Shown piece by piece: positions 53,523-61,957 of a stretch of DNA of 64,000 nt. The notes below the pieces were generated by a model. That model was not told the DNA's origin and did no database searches. It saw nothing but the letters and a program-made list of their open reading frames with translations. Origin of the DNA: JAWOJB01 sp046484325 (GTDB taxonomy: Bacteria; Actinomycetota; Acidimicrobiia; Spongiisociales; ZC4RG35); NCBI GenBank assembly GCA_046484325.1, contig JAWOJB010000028.1, positions 22,752 through 86,751 on the forward strand, given 5' to 3'. Every line of letters begins with the position of its first letter. The first letter of the stretch is position 1. The translations under genes were made by a program, and so were the position numbers.

Positions 53523-53597
53523 CGCGCCTCGACGCGAGGCCACGGCGCGGGTGGCGACGGATCTTCGGCGGATGACGAGCGGCTGCCGGCCGGGACC

Positions 53598-54650
53598 TCA
53601 CCGTCGAACGTCGCTCTCGACCCCGATCTCGGTCGCCTTGACCGCCACCCAGACCCCGGTCCCGGCCTCCAGCCCCAACTGGTCACCGGCGTCTCGGGTG
53701 ATCTCGACCGTGATCGGCAGCGGCGGGCCGGTACGAAGCCGAACCCGATCTCCCAGCCGTTCGAGACGGTCGACGGTTGTCTCCCAGCAGTTGCGCGGGC
53801 TCCCCTCCGGCCGGGAGCGATGGACCGACACGGCCACGGCGGGAATGGTGACCAGCACCGGACCCTCTGTCTCCCGATCGGCGACGTGGAGCACGTGAGA
53901 GCCGACGTGGACGTCACCGCCCGAGGCGCTGCCGACGAGGAGGTTCGCCCCCGCCAGGTCTGCGGCGTACCGGGTCTGGGGAATCAGCCGGATGTCCTCG
54001 GGACTCCCGGATTGCGTGACCGCTCCATGCTCGAGGACGTGGATCTCGTCGGCGAGGATGAACGCCTCGGCGGGGTCGTGGGTCACGAAGAGGGTGGGGA
54101 TCCGGCGGCGGTGGGCCAGGTCCCTGACGAGGAGACGAAGGCGGTGCCGAACCGGCTGATCGAGGGCGTTGAACGGCTCGTCGAGGAGCAGCACCCTGGG
54201 CTCACCGGCCAGCGCCCGCGCCAGCGCGACCCGCTGGGCCTGGCCTCCGGAGAGCTGGTGGGGATGCCGGCCGGCCCAATCGTCCCCCTCGACCTCCTCG
54301 AGCCAGCGCATCGCCTCGTCCCGGCGCCGCGACCTGCTCCCGTCGCGCACGGCGAGCGCAACGTTGTCGAGGATGCTCCGATGAGGCAGCAGGAGCGAGT
54401 CCTGGAACACCATGCCCACCCTTCGCGCCTGGGGCGGCACCCAGATCCCGGCGTCGGTGTCGACCACGGTCGCACTCTCCAGGACCACCCGACCCCGATC
54501 CGGTCTCTCGATGCCGGCAACGAGCCTCAGCGTGAGGCTCTTCCCGGCACCCGACGGTCCGACCAGGACGGAGATGCCGGGGCCCGTGTCGAGGCGGACA
54601 TTGAGGCGAAACTCGCCGGCCCGGCGGACGACGTCGAGCGACAGCATCAA
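53598..54650 (-). CDS. modC: Molybdate ABC importer ATP-binding protein
   Basis: 350 residues. Walker A GPSGAGKSLTLRLVAG, signature LSGGQAQRVALARAL and Walker B VLLLDEPFNALD are intact, followed by a C-terminal TOBE/MOP region of about 120 residues (VWVAVKATEIGVES), as in ModC. It overlaps modB by four bases and is last in a regulator-modA-modB-modC operon. Powers uptake of molybdate or tungstate. Confidence 0.93.
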   Translation of the reverse strand: MMLSLDVVRRAGEFRLNVRLDTGPGISVLVGPSGAGKSLTLRLVAGIERPDRGRVVLESATVVDTDAGIWVPPQARRVGMVFQDSLLLPHRSILDNVALAVRDGSRSRRRDEAMRWLEEVEGDDWAGRHPHQLSGGQAQRVALARALAGEPRVLLLDEPFNALDQPVRHRLRLLVRDLAHRRRIPTLFVTHDPAEAFILADEIHVLEHGAVTQSGSPEDIRLIPQTRYAADLAGANLLVGSASGGDVHVGSHVLHVADRETEGPVLVTIPAVAVSVHRSRPEGSPRNCWETTVDRLERLGDRVRLRTGPPLPITVEITRDAGDQLGLEAGTGVWVAVKATEIGVESDVRR

Positions 54651-55300
54651 CCGGGGACCCGCTCCAGGCGCCGCACCACCACCAGCACGGTCACGGCGAC
54701 GGCCAGCAAGGTGAGCGCCAGGGCGCCGGCCCGGTCGTAATCGAAGGCCTGCACCGCGTCGTAGACGGCGATCGGCATGGTCTGGGTCCGGCCGGGGATG
54801 TTCCCGGCCACCATCACGGTGGTCCCGAAGTCACCCAGCGCCCGGGCAAACGCCAGCGCCACCCCCGCCAGCAGGCCGCGACGGGCGAGCGGCAGCGTGA
54901 TCTGGGCCGCCACCCGCCAGTTGGGCAGCCCCATCACCCGCCCGGCCGCCTCGTATCGGCGGTCCACCGATTCGATCGCGGCCCGGGCAGCCCGGAGGCA
55001 GAAGGGGAACGAGGCCACCGAGGCGGCGAGCACCGCCCCCTGCCACGTGAACACGAGCGGCGATCCGAACACCGCCTCCCACGCCCGCCCGATCGGGCTG
55101 CGCCTGCCCACGGTCACGAGCAGGTAGTAGCCGAGCACGGTCGGCGGCATCACGATCGGCGCACTGGCGATGGCGTCGAGGACCCCCCTCCCGCGGAAGC
55201 CGCCTCTCGCCAGCAGATACCCGAGCCCGATCCCGGTCACCGCAACGATCGCCGTGGCGAAGCCCGTGACCTTGATCGACAGCCAGAGCGGATCCCACAT
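54647..55300 (-). CDS. modB: Molybdate ABC importer permease
   Basis: 217 residues, five to six membrane helices. The coupling motif for the ATPase, EAAGRVMGLPNWRVAAQITL, and the signature APIVMPPTVLGYYLL identify ModB. Its ATG shares one base with the modA stop (TGATG) and its end overlaps modC by four bases, so translation of the three is tightly coupled. Confidence 0.94.
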   Translation of the reverse strand: MWDPLWLSIKVTGFATAIVAVTGIGLGYLLARGGFRGRGVLDAIASAPIVMPPTVLGYYLLVTVGRRSPIGRAWEAVFGSPLVFTWQGAVLAASVASFPFCLRAARAAIESVDRRYEAAGRVMGLPNWRVAAQITLPLARRGLLAGVALAFARALGDFGTTVMVAGNIPGRTQTMPIAVYDAVQAFDYDRAGALALTLLAVAVTVLVVVRRLERVPG

Positions 55301-56118
55301 CAGCCCACCCCTGGTGCCTCACCGGGAAGCACGAACCCGTAGCGGACCATGACCGCCCGGCCGGCCTCCCCGTTGACGAACTCGGCGAAGGCCCGGGCTG
55401 CCTCGGTCCGATCCGGATCGTCGGTGACGACCACCAGCGCCTGCTCCAGCGGAGCGTGCAACCCGTCGTCTATCGGTACCCACGCCCCCCGGTCGCCCGC
55501 AGCCAGCGCCAACGAGAGGGCGACCACGGCGACGTCGGCGTCGCCGGTGTCGGCGAGCCGCTGGGTGTCGGAGATGTTCTCGCCGAAGACCAGCTTCTCC
55601 GACGCCGTCTCCCACAGGCCCGACGACTCGAGCGCCTCCTTGGCGGCCAGGCCGTACGGGGCGTGCTCGGGGTTGGCGATCGCCACGAACCTGACCGTCG
55701 GGTCGGACACCACATCGTCGAGCGTGGACCACCCACGCCATCGGTCGGTGCGAGACCAGATCGTGATTCGGCCGAAGGCATAGGTCGCCTTGGTGGCGGG
55801 ATCGCCCCGGCCCGATTCGAGCACCCGTTCGACGAAGGAGACGTTGGCAGAGGCATACACGTCGACCGGGGACCCTTCGATGATCCGCTGGGCGAGCTGG
55901 CCCGACGAGCCGAAGTCGAAGATCACCTCGTGACCGGTGTCCGCGGTGTACAACGCGCCGATCTCCTCGAACGCCGGCCGCAGATCCGCCGCCGCCGCCA
56001 CCAGGAGCGCCCGATCACCCGTGAGTGCCGCGTCTGCCGGCGTCCCTCCCGCCGGGGAGCATGCCGAAATGGCGAACGACAGGCCGATCATGATGGCCGG
56101 TGGTCCCCACCGCATCAC
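55300..56118 (-). CDS. modA: Molybdate-binding lipoprotein
   Basis: 272 residues. Lipoprotein signal ending SFAISAC with Cys20. The mature protein is a type II binding protein of the ModA class: LLVAAAADLRPAFEEIGALYT, DFGSSGQLAQRI with oxyanion-binding Ser residues, PVDVYASANVSFVERV and GDADVAVVALSLAL. It captures molybdate or tungstate outside the membrane for ModBC. Its start overlaps the regulator's stop by four bases. Confidence 0.94.
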   Translation of the reverse strand: MMRWGPPAIMIGLSFAISACSPAGGTPADAALTGDRALLVAAAADLRPAFEEIGALYTADTGHEVIFDFGSSGQLAQRIIEGSPVDVYASANVSFVERVLESGRGDPATKATYAFGRITIWSRTDRWRGWSTLDDVVSDPTVRFVAIANPEHAPYGLAAKEALESSGLWETASEKLVFGENISDTQRLADTGDADVAVVALSLALAAGDRGAWVPIDDGLHAPLEQALVVVTDDPDRTEAARAFAEFVNGEAGRAVMVRYGFVLPGEAPGVG

Positions 56119-57107
56119 GCCGTCCGGCTCCCGATGCCCTCGAGGTCGTAGCCCCCCACCGCGGCCAGGCGGCGCCGAAACGCCTCACCACCGATCACGG
56201 CAAGGGCGTCCTCGACCGCCCGCTCGCCCATCCACCGCTCGTCGACCCACAGCTCGGCCTCGTGCCGGCCCAGGGGATGGAATCCCGCCCCGAACGCCAC
56301 CGCCGCCGGCTCGATCGTCAGCCCGGGCACGCCGGTGCTCATCGCCTGCCGGGCGGCCGGGACGTGACCCCCCACGACCGGGCCGCGCACGCCGATCCCC
56401 ACCGCCTCCACGAAGGTGCGCTGCACCATCGCCCCCGGCTCTCGCTGCACCACCGGCAACTCCCCGGCGACGACCGCCTGCCACCACGCCGAGCTCAGGC
56501 CCGGTGGGATGGCGAGGCCCACCCGCCAGGCGGTCAGCCGGAACCGCACGATCACGCCAGGAGGGGCCGGGAGGCCGCCGGTCGGGCCATGGACCACCGC
56601 TCCGTGCACCCGCCCATCCACGAGCGCCTCGATGGCCCGGGTGCTGGAAGTCGACACGGTGACGGCCAGTGCGCCGCCCTGTCGGGCCAGGTGCTCAACC
56701 GTCTCGAGGCCGGGCTCGCATCCGGCCAGGACCACCCCGGGTCGGGAGGTGACCAACATTGATACGTGGTCTCCCTTCACCACCCCATCGGCGACATCCC
56801 AGCCGTCGGACCCGATCCGGGCCGGCGCGGTCACGACCCGGTCGCCGACCAGACCGGCTCGCACCGGCGACCCGTCGACGGGCCCCATCCCCGAGACAAC
56901 GTCGACCGCCGGCAGTCGGCCACCGAAGAGGGCTCCTACGTCCGCCCCCAGCGCGGCGGCCAGGGCGAGCGCCGCATCCACCCTCGGGAGGTGCCGGCCG
57001 GCCTCCACCGCCCCGATCAGCTGACGGCTCACCCCTGCCAGAGTCGCCAGCTCACCCTGGGTCCAGCCGGCCTCGAGCCTGGCCCTCCGGAGGCGGCCGC
57101 CCTGCAT
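56115..57107 (-). CDS. XRE-type regulator fused to a periplasmic-binding-protein-like domain
   Basis: 330 residues. The first 60 are a helix-turn-helix of the XRE/Cro type (GWTQGELATLAGVSRQLIGAVE). The rest resembles a binding-protein fold of the PBP-like group found fused to DNA-binding domains in molybdate clusters (RAIEALVDGRVHGAVVHGP, LPVVQREPGAMVQRTFVEAV). It leads the mod operon and should sense molybdate in the cytoplasm, in place of classical ModE. The ATG at 57107 follows TAGGTT by six bases, and an inverted repeat straddles that box, suggesting self-repression. Confidence 0.85.
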   Translation of the reverse strand: MQGGRLRRARLEAGWTQGELATLAGVSRQLIGAVEAGRHLPRVDAALALAAALGADVGALFGGRLPAVDVVSGMGPVDGSPVRAGLVGDRVVTAPARIGSDGWDVADGVVKGDHVSMLVTSRPGVVLAGCEPGLETVEHLARQGGALAVTVSTSSTRAIEALVDGRVHGAVVHGPTGGLPAPPGVIVRFRLTAWRVGLAIPPGLSSAWWQAVVAGELPVVQREPGAMVQRTFVEAVGIGVRGPVVGGHVPAARQAMSTGVPGLTIEPAAVAFGAGFHPLGRHEAELWVDERWMGERAVEDALAVIGGEAFRRRLAAVGGYDLEGIGSRTA

Positions 57108-57141
57108 GCCAGGAACCTAGCAGGGCCGCCAGTTTCCTGGC
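57108..57141. promoter_or_regulatory. Candidate operator of the molybdate operon
   Basis: GCCAGGAA (57108-57115) and TTCCTGGC (57134-57141), perfect eight-base arms with an 18-base spacer. The first arm overlaps the TAGGTT -10 box of the regulator gene, the second lies near its -35 region, so a bound dimer would block the promoter. The sequence differs from the E. coli ModE site. Confidence 0.65.
57114..57119 (-). promoter_or_regulatory. Leaderless -10 box of the molybdate operon
   Basis: TAGGTT on the minus strand, six bases before the ATG at 57107. Confidence 0.6.
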
Positions 57142-57234
57142 TGAGAGTCGGAGCGGTCTCCCCGACGTACGCGGTAAGTCCACGGGGGCCCGGGGATCGT
57201 AGACTTCGTGCCAGATCGGACGGCGAGGACGGTG

Positions 57235-57942
57235 ATGGCGGCGAGCACCGAAGCAGGGGTCGAACCTCGGATACCACTGACCAGGGACCGGGTGCTGGAC
57301 GCCGCCGTCGCCCTCGCCGACGTGCGCGGGGTCGAGTCGGTCACGATGCGCAGGCTCGCCCAGGCCCTCGGGGTGGAGGCGATGTCGCTCTATCACCACG
57401 TCGCCAACAAGGATGCGGTGATCGACGGCATGGTCGGGGTAGTCGTGGACGAGATCAACGAGGCCGTCTCGGCCGTCGACAGTCCATCGCCGGTGGACGA
57501 CTGGAAGGGGACGATGCGCTCTCGGATCCTGACGGCTCGGAGCGTGCTGCTGCGTCACCCGTGGGCTCCCGGCCTGCTCGAGACCCGCACCACGATGAGC
57601 CCGGGGATCGTGCGCTACTTCGAGTCGGTGCTGGCGGTGTTCCGGGCCGGGGGCTTCTCCTACGACCTCGCCCATCACGCCATGCATGCCCTCGGGAGTC
57701 GGGCACTCGGGTTCACCCAGGAGCTCTTCGAGCCGGACGATGCCGAAACCGGAGACCAGGCCGCCTTGGCTTTGCTGAACCAGATGGCAGCCGAGCTCCC
57801 CCACCTCGTCGGGATGATGATGGAGATCGGCCACGACGACGCCGGCGCCACCCTGGGCTGGTGCGATGACCAAACCGAGTTCGAGTTCGGCCTCGACCTG
57901 ATCCTCGATGGGCTCGACCGTCTGCACCAGGCCGGCCGGTAG
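57235..57942 (+). CDS. TetR family regulator with TetR-like C-terminal domain
   Basis: 235 residues. Helix-turn-helix VTMRRLAQALGVEAMSLYHH followed by VANKDAVIDGMV, and a C-terminal part of the TetR_C_1 kind (RHPWAPGLLETRTTMSPGI, ALGSRALGFTQELF) found in TetR/efflux-type repressors. ATG 57235 is chosen: a TAGACT box at 57200-57205 puts the transcript start downstream of an alternative GTG at 57208, and GAGG lies six bases before 57235. It is divergent from the mod operon. Its target is not evident; no exporter gene is adjacent. Confidence 0.9.
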   Translation: MAASTEAGVEPRIPLTRDRVLDAAVALADVRGVESVTMRRLAQALGVEAMSLYHHVANKDAVIDGMVGVVVDEINEAVSAVDSPSPVDDWKGTMRSRILTARSVLLRHPWAPGLLETRTTMSPGIVRYFESVLAVFRAGGFSYDLAHHAMHALGSRALGFTQELFEPDDAETGDQAALALLNQMAAELPHLVGMMMEIGHDDAGATLGWCDDQTEFEFGLDLILDGLDRLHQAGR

Positions 57943-58001
57943 ACGTCCTGTTCGACCCGACGGCCGGCAGGCGCGACATCCTGGCGGCCGGGCAGCCACT
58001 G

Positions 58002-59015
58002 CTACCGGGCGTCGCCGGCGCGATCGGTCCGGTCATTGGCGGCATGCTTCCGGATCCATCGGTCCATGTCCGTCCAGCACCGGAGGAGCCACTCCCTCAC
58101 GACCTCCCGGTCCTCCCAGCCATCCGGACGGGCCACCGCCCTGGCCTCGAGCCGGATCCGCCGGCCCTCGGGGATCGCCCGCCACAGGTCGACCAGCGAA
58201 TCCAGGTCGTCGTACCCGGCATGGCCGATGAACACGACGGTCGCCTCGGGTGAGCCGGCGAGCGCGGCGTGGACGCCTCCGGGCCGAGGAAGGAGGAGAT
58301 GGCGGAGCCCGGCGGCGGTGTCGGCGAGGAGGTCCTGACCGGCAGACCGGAGGCCCGCCAACGCCCGCCCGTGGCGCCCAACGGTGAAGTTGCCGCCTTC
58401 GGGAAACGAGATGAACGCTCCGCGAGGAGGCATTGCCGATCGCGACCGGACCGTCTCCAAGGTCGAGGGGTCGCCGACACCGAGGAAGACGAATCCCGCC
58501 CGAGACGCCACCACATCGAAGAACGGATCCCACAGCAGCTTCTCCTTCCCCACCGCCCTGATTTGGCGGCCCTGGCCATTCGCCAGCTCGTCCATGAGGA
58601 AGAGGGCATCCCCCGGGCCGGCGTGCCGGCTCAGCACCACCAGAGGCCGGGTGCCGGTGTCGGGGAACCTCACCTCGAGCGAGAAGTCGAGGCACCGGCG
58701 GAGGGCTGCGGTGATGGACCGAAGCCACCAGGCGAGGAGCGACTGATGGAACGCGACGACCGTCTCGGAGTCGCCTCCCAAACGCGTCCTGACCCAAACC
58801 ACGAACGCCGCGGTCAGTGCGGCGAACTCCAGCGCACAGAAGGCGACCCCGAGGCCGAGGAGTCTCGTGAAGCGCCATGACCGTTGATCGATCACGTCGA
58901 GCACGAGGGTGACCACGAACACCACGGGCGACAGAACGATCAGCACCAGCGACCCGGCCCACACCACAGGTGTCAGCAGCAGCCGGCGGACCGCCCGCGG
59001 TGGTGGGCCCATCAT
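58002..59015 (-). CDS. PlsC-type acyltransferase
   Basis: 337 residues. Two or so N-terminal membrane helices (LLLTPVVWAGSLVLIVLSPV and a second at about 50-72) anchor a PlsC-like domain with the catalytic H-x4-D in LSRHAGPGDALFL, then the acceptor-site FPEGGNFT. It should transfer an acyl chain to lysophosphatidic acid or a related glycerolipid at the inner face of the membrane. GAGGAG before the ATG sets the start. It is divergent from a patatin-like gene, so this pair may control acyl turnover of membrane lipids. Confidence 0.87.
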   Translation of the reverse strand: MMGPPPRAVRRLLLTPVVWAGSLVLIVLSPVVFVVTLVLDVIDQRSWRFTRLLGLGVAFCALEFAALTAAFVVWVRTRLGGDSETVVAFHQSLLAWWLRSITAALRRCLDFSLEVRFPDTGTRPLVVLSRHAGPGDALFLMDELANGQGRQIRAVGKEKLLWDPFFDVVASRAGFVFLGVGDPSTLETVRSRSAMPPRGAFISFPEGGNFTVGRHGRALAGLRSAGQDLLADTAAGLRHLLLPRPGGVHAALAGSPEATVVFIGHAGYDDLDSLVDLWRAIPEGRRIRLEARAVARPDGWEDREVVREWLLRCWTDMDRWIRKHAANDRTDRAGDAR

Positions 59016-59049
59016 CGCTCCTCGTCATAGCCGTCTGCGCCCGTCGATC

Positions 59050-59055
59050 TAGTGT
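59050..59055 (+). promoter_or_regulatory. Leaderless -10 box of the patatin gene
   Basis: TAGTGT, seven bases, then the ATG at 59063. Confidence 0.55.
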
Positions 59056-59062
59056 GACAGCC

Positions 59063-59914
59063 ATGGCTCCCGCCGGTAGTGGCACCACGGCGTTCGTACT
59101 CGGAGGCGGGGGCCTGCGCGGGGCGGCGGAGGTGGGCATGTTGAAGGCGCTCGCCGAAGTCGGGGTCGAGCCCGGGCTGATCGTCGGGGCGTCGGTGGGC
59201 GCCTTCAACGGCGCTCTGGCGGCCTCGGTGCCACTGGGCGCCGCGGTACGGAGGCTCGAGATGGCGTGGCGCTCCCCCGAGTTCCGGGCCCTCTTCTCCG
59301 AGAGCATGCTCGAGCGGGCAATGAACGTGGTCCGCCACCGCACCTACCTCCACTCCAACCAGCCACTGCGAGAGCTGCTGAACCACTGGGCACCGGCAAC
59401 GTTGATCGAAGACCTCGGAGTGCGGTTCCAGTGCGTGGCGGCACGGATCGAGACCTCTTCGGAGGTCTGGTTCGAGCGGGGACCGCTGGTCGACGCCGTG
59501 CTCGCCTCGTCGGCCGTGCCCGGGTTGTTCCCGCCGGTCGAGATCGGCGGCTGGCACTACGTCGACGGAGGCGTCGTCAACTCGATCCCGATCTCCCGTG
59601 CCGTCGAGCTGGGCGCCGAGGAGATCTTCGTGCTCCACGTGGGGAACATCGATGCCCCGCTCAGAGTCCCCGAGCAGGCCTGGGACGTGGCCTTCGTGTC
59701 GTTCGAGGTCGCCCGAAGGCACCGGTTCCATCGGGATCTGCAGACGGTTCCGCCCGGTGTGACCGTTCGGGTCCTGCCGACCGGCTCGACCGCCCAGGAG
59801 CGTTTCAACGATCCCGGCCGGCTCCGCTACAGCAAGGCGGCATCGATCCCCGAGGCGATCGAGCGGGCCTACCAGGCGACCTTCGAGTATCTCACCTCCG
59901 AACTCGCCAGGTGA
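59063..59914 (+). CDS. Patatin-like phospholipase
   Basis: 283 residues. The oxyanion glycine loop GGGGLRGAAEVGML, the nucleophile elbow GASVGAFNG (Ser), and the dyad Asp in YVDGGVVNSIP are intact, as in bacterial RssA-like patatins. It should hydrolyse acyl esters of lipids as a soluble cytoplasmic enzyme (no signal peptide). Divergent from the acyltransferase gene across 47 bases, with a TAGTGT box seven bases before the ATG. Confidence 0.92.
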   Translation: MAPAGSGTTAFVLGGGGLRGAAEVGMLKALAEVGVEPGLIVGASVGAFNGALAASVPLGAAVRRLEMAWRSPEFRALFSESMLERAMNVVRHRTYLHSNQPLRELLNHWAPATLIEDLGVRFQCVAARIETSSEVWFERGPLVDAVLASSAVPGLFPPVEIGGWHYVDGGVVNSIPISRAVELGAEEIFVLHVGNIDAPLRVPEQAWDVAFVSFEVARRHRFHRDLQTVPPGVTVRVLPTGSTAQERFNDPGRLRYSKAASIPEAIERAYQATFEYLTSELAR

Positions 59915-60008
59915 TCCCGGACCGGTGGCCGTACGTCAGGATCCGAAGACGGAGAGACTGTCCGGGAAGAGAGCGACCGGGGGACGCAATTCTGGCGTGA
60001 TGCGGCAA

Positions 60009-60055
60009 GGGCCACGGCCGGTCATGAATCGGCGGGCGAGACCCGTCCGTGGCCC
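60009..60055. terminator. Stem between the convergent patatin and prfC genes
   Basis: GGGCCACGG (60009-60017) and CCGTGGCCC (60047-60055), perfect nine-pair arms with a 29-base spacer, between two converging genes. Lacks a T-tract, so termination would need Rho or a bulky RNA fold; it can serve both directions. Confidence 0.5.
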
Positions 60056-60075
60056 GGCCCGGGTGATCCGCCGAG

Positions 60076-61671
60076 TCAGTGCCGAGAGTCGTGGCCTGTC
60101 GTCGTGCCGACGATCGGATCGAGGGTGAGCTCCGGGCGATCGCGGCGGATCGCCTCCATCCGGGCCAGACTGGTGAACAGGGCGAGGATGGTCCCGTCGG
60201 TGCGGGTGGCGACCTCGACTCCCCGGCGGCCGGTGAGGGCGACCCTCCCCTCTCCGTCGGTGCGCCGGGCAACCGTGTACGGGATGGGTTCGAACCGGGG
60301 TTGGGCGCCGAACTCGTTGCTGAGCCGGTACGCAGCCACATCGAACTGAAGCTGTCCGACGGCGGCCAGGATCGGCTCCCGGGTCCCACCCTCGGCCGTG
60401 GCCAGCACCTGGATCACACCCTCGTCGTCGAGCTGGGAAATGCCCTTCCGGAACTGCTTGTCGCGGCTCGTGTCGAGGTTGCGGGCGACTCTGAAGTGCT
60501 CCGGGGCGAAGGTGGGAATGGGAGGGAACTCGGCCTTGCCGTCGACGCTGAGACTGTCTCCCATCCGGAGGTCGGTGGCGTTGACCAGGCCGACCACGTC
60601 GCCCGGGTAGGCGACGTCGACCGTCTCGCGATCCCGCCCGAACACCTGGTGGGCGTGTTTGGTCGACAGGCTTCGTCCCGTTCGATGGTTGACCAGGCTC
60701 ATCCCCCGCTCGAACCGGCCGGAGCACACCCGCATGAAGCCGATCCGGTCACGGTGCCGAGCATCCAGATTGGCCTGGATCTTGAAGATGAAGCCAGAGA
60801 GGTCCGCTGTGAGCGGGATCGGATCCCCGGACGATCCGACACGCGGATGCGGGGCCGGGGCGAGCCCGACGACGGCGTCGAGCAGCAGGCGCACACCGAA
60901 GTTCCACAACGCCGAGCCGAAGAAGACCGGGGTCGACTCACCGGCGAGAAACCGCTTCTGATCGTGGTCGGCCTCCACCGCCTCCAGCAGTCCGAGCTCC
61001 TGGGCGGCCCGTGTCTGCAGCGGATCCTCGTGGAGATCCCCGAACCGGGTGTGGCCCTCGCCACCGATGCGTCCACCTCGCGCCGTGCGTTCGAACCGCC
61101 ACAACGTTCCGTTCCGACGGTCGACCACCCCTTCGAAGTCGGCGCCGCCGCCCACCGGCCAGGTGATCGGTGTCGCCGTGAGCCCGAGTTGGGCTTCGAT
61201 GTCGTCGATCAACTCCAGCGGAGCCAACCCTGGGCGGTCCATCTTGTTGACGAAGGTGATCAGGGGAAGGCCGCGTGCCTGGGCGACCTGGAACAGCTTG
61301 AGGGTCTGCGACTCGATTCCCCGGGCGCCGTCGATGACGATCACCGCCGAGTCGACCGCCGACAGCACCCGATAGGTGTCCTCGGAGAAGTCACGGTGCC
61401 CCGGAGTGTCGAGCAGGTTGAACAGCAGGCCATCGTGGGAGAACTGGAGCACGGTCGACGTAACCGAGATGCCACGCTGTCGTTCCAGTTCCATCCAGTC
61501 GGACGTGACGTCACGCTGCCGCCCCGCTCGGGCGCGTACGGCGCCGGCCTCGACGATCGCCCCCGAGTAGAGCAGCAGCTTCTCGGTGAGCGTGGTCTTG
61601 CCCGCGTCGGGGTGGGAGATGATGGCGAAGGTGCGACGGCGGTCTGCCTCGGCGGGGATCGGTGACGTCAT
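60076..61671 (-). CDS. prfC: Peptide chain release factor 3
   Basis: 531 residues, complete. GTPase motifs: P-loop ISHPDAGKTTLTEK (about 18-31), switch DTPGHRDFSED, and NKMDRPG. RGISVTST and the C-terminal VGQLQFDVAAYRL, DPIVGTTT agree with RF3, which removes RF1/RF2 from the ribosome after termination. The start is the ATG at 61671, which gives a normal N-terminus. A second RF3-like gene ends at 63518, so this genome carries two. It converges with the patatin gene. Confidence 0.95.
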   Translation of the reverse strand: MTSPIPAEADRRRTFAIISHPDAGKTTLTEKLLLYSGAIVEAGAVRARAGRQRDVTSDWMELERQRGISVTSTVLQFSHDGLLFNLLDTPGHRDFSEDTYRVLSAVDSAVIVIDGARGIESQTLKLFQVAQARGLPLITFVNKMDRPGLAPLELIDDIEAQLGLTATPITWPVGGGADFEGVVDRRNGTLWRFERTARGGRIGGEGHTRFGDLHEDPLQTRAAQELGLLEAVEADHDQKRFLAGESTPVFFGSALWNFGVRLLLDAVVGLAPAPHPRVGSSGDPIPLTADLSGFIFKIQANLDARHRDRIGFMRVCSGRFERGMSLVNHRTGRSLSTKHAHQVFGRDRETVDVAYPGDVVGLVNATDLRMGDSLSVDGKAEFPPIPTFAPEHFRVARNLDTSRDKQFRKGISQLDDEGVIQVLATAEGGTREPILAAVGQLQFDVAAYRLSNEFGAQPRFEPIPYTVARRTDGEGRVALTGRRGVEVATRTDGTILALFTSLARMEAIRRDRPELTLDPIVGTTTGHDSRH

Positions 61672-61957
61672 CGGGCGTCCCGCCGGGTCGTGGAGACGAC
61701 CTCACCTGAACTCTCGCACGGCCACCCACCATGGCGGATGGAGGACAGCGAGAGGCCGACGTGCCTGGTGATGTCGCGGCTCTGGACGTTGTGGTTCATC
61801 GGCGTTCCGGGGCAGAGGGGTCGGGAGCGCGGTGATGCCAGGTCCTGGCGCACGGCGGGCTCCGCACTCTACCGCCGCCTCACGAACACATCGTCCTCAG
61901 GAGGTCGACCGGCCGGCGCGCGGTGCGCCAACCGAGTCGCCGCCGGTCCGGTGCCGG
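61672..61957. other. Intergenic stretch before prfC
   Basis: 286 bases between the cyclic-nucleotide-binding gene and prfC, both on the minus strand. Must hold the prfC promoter; I see no clear -10 box, RNA gene or coding signal. Confidence 0.4.
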
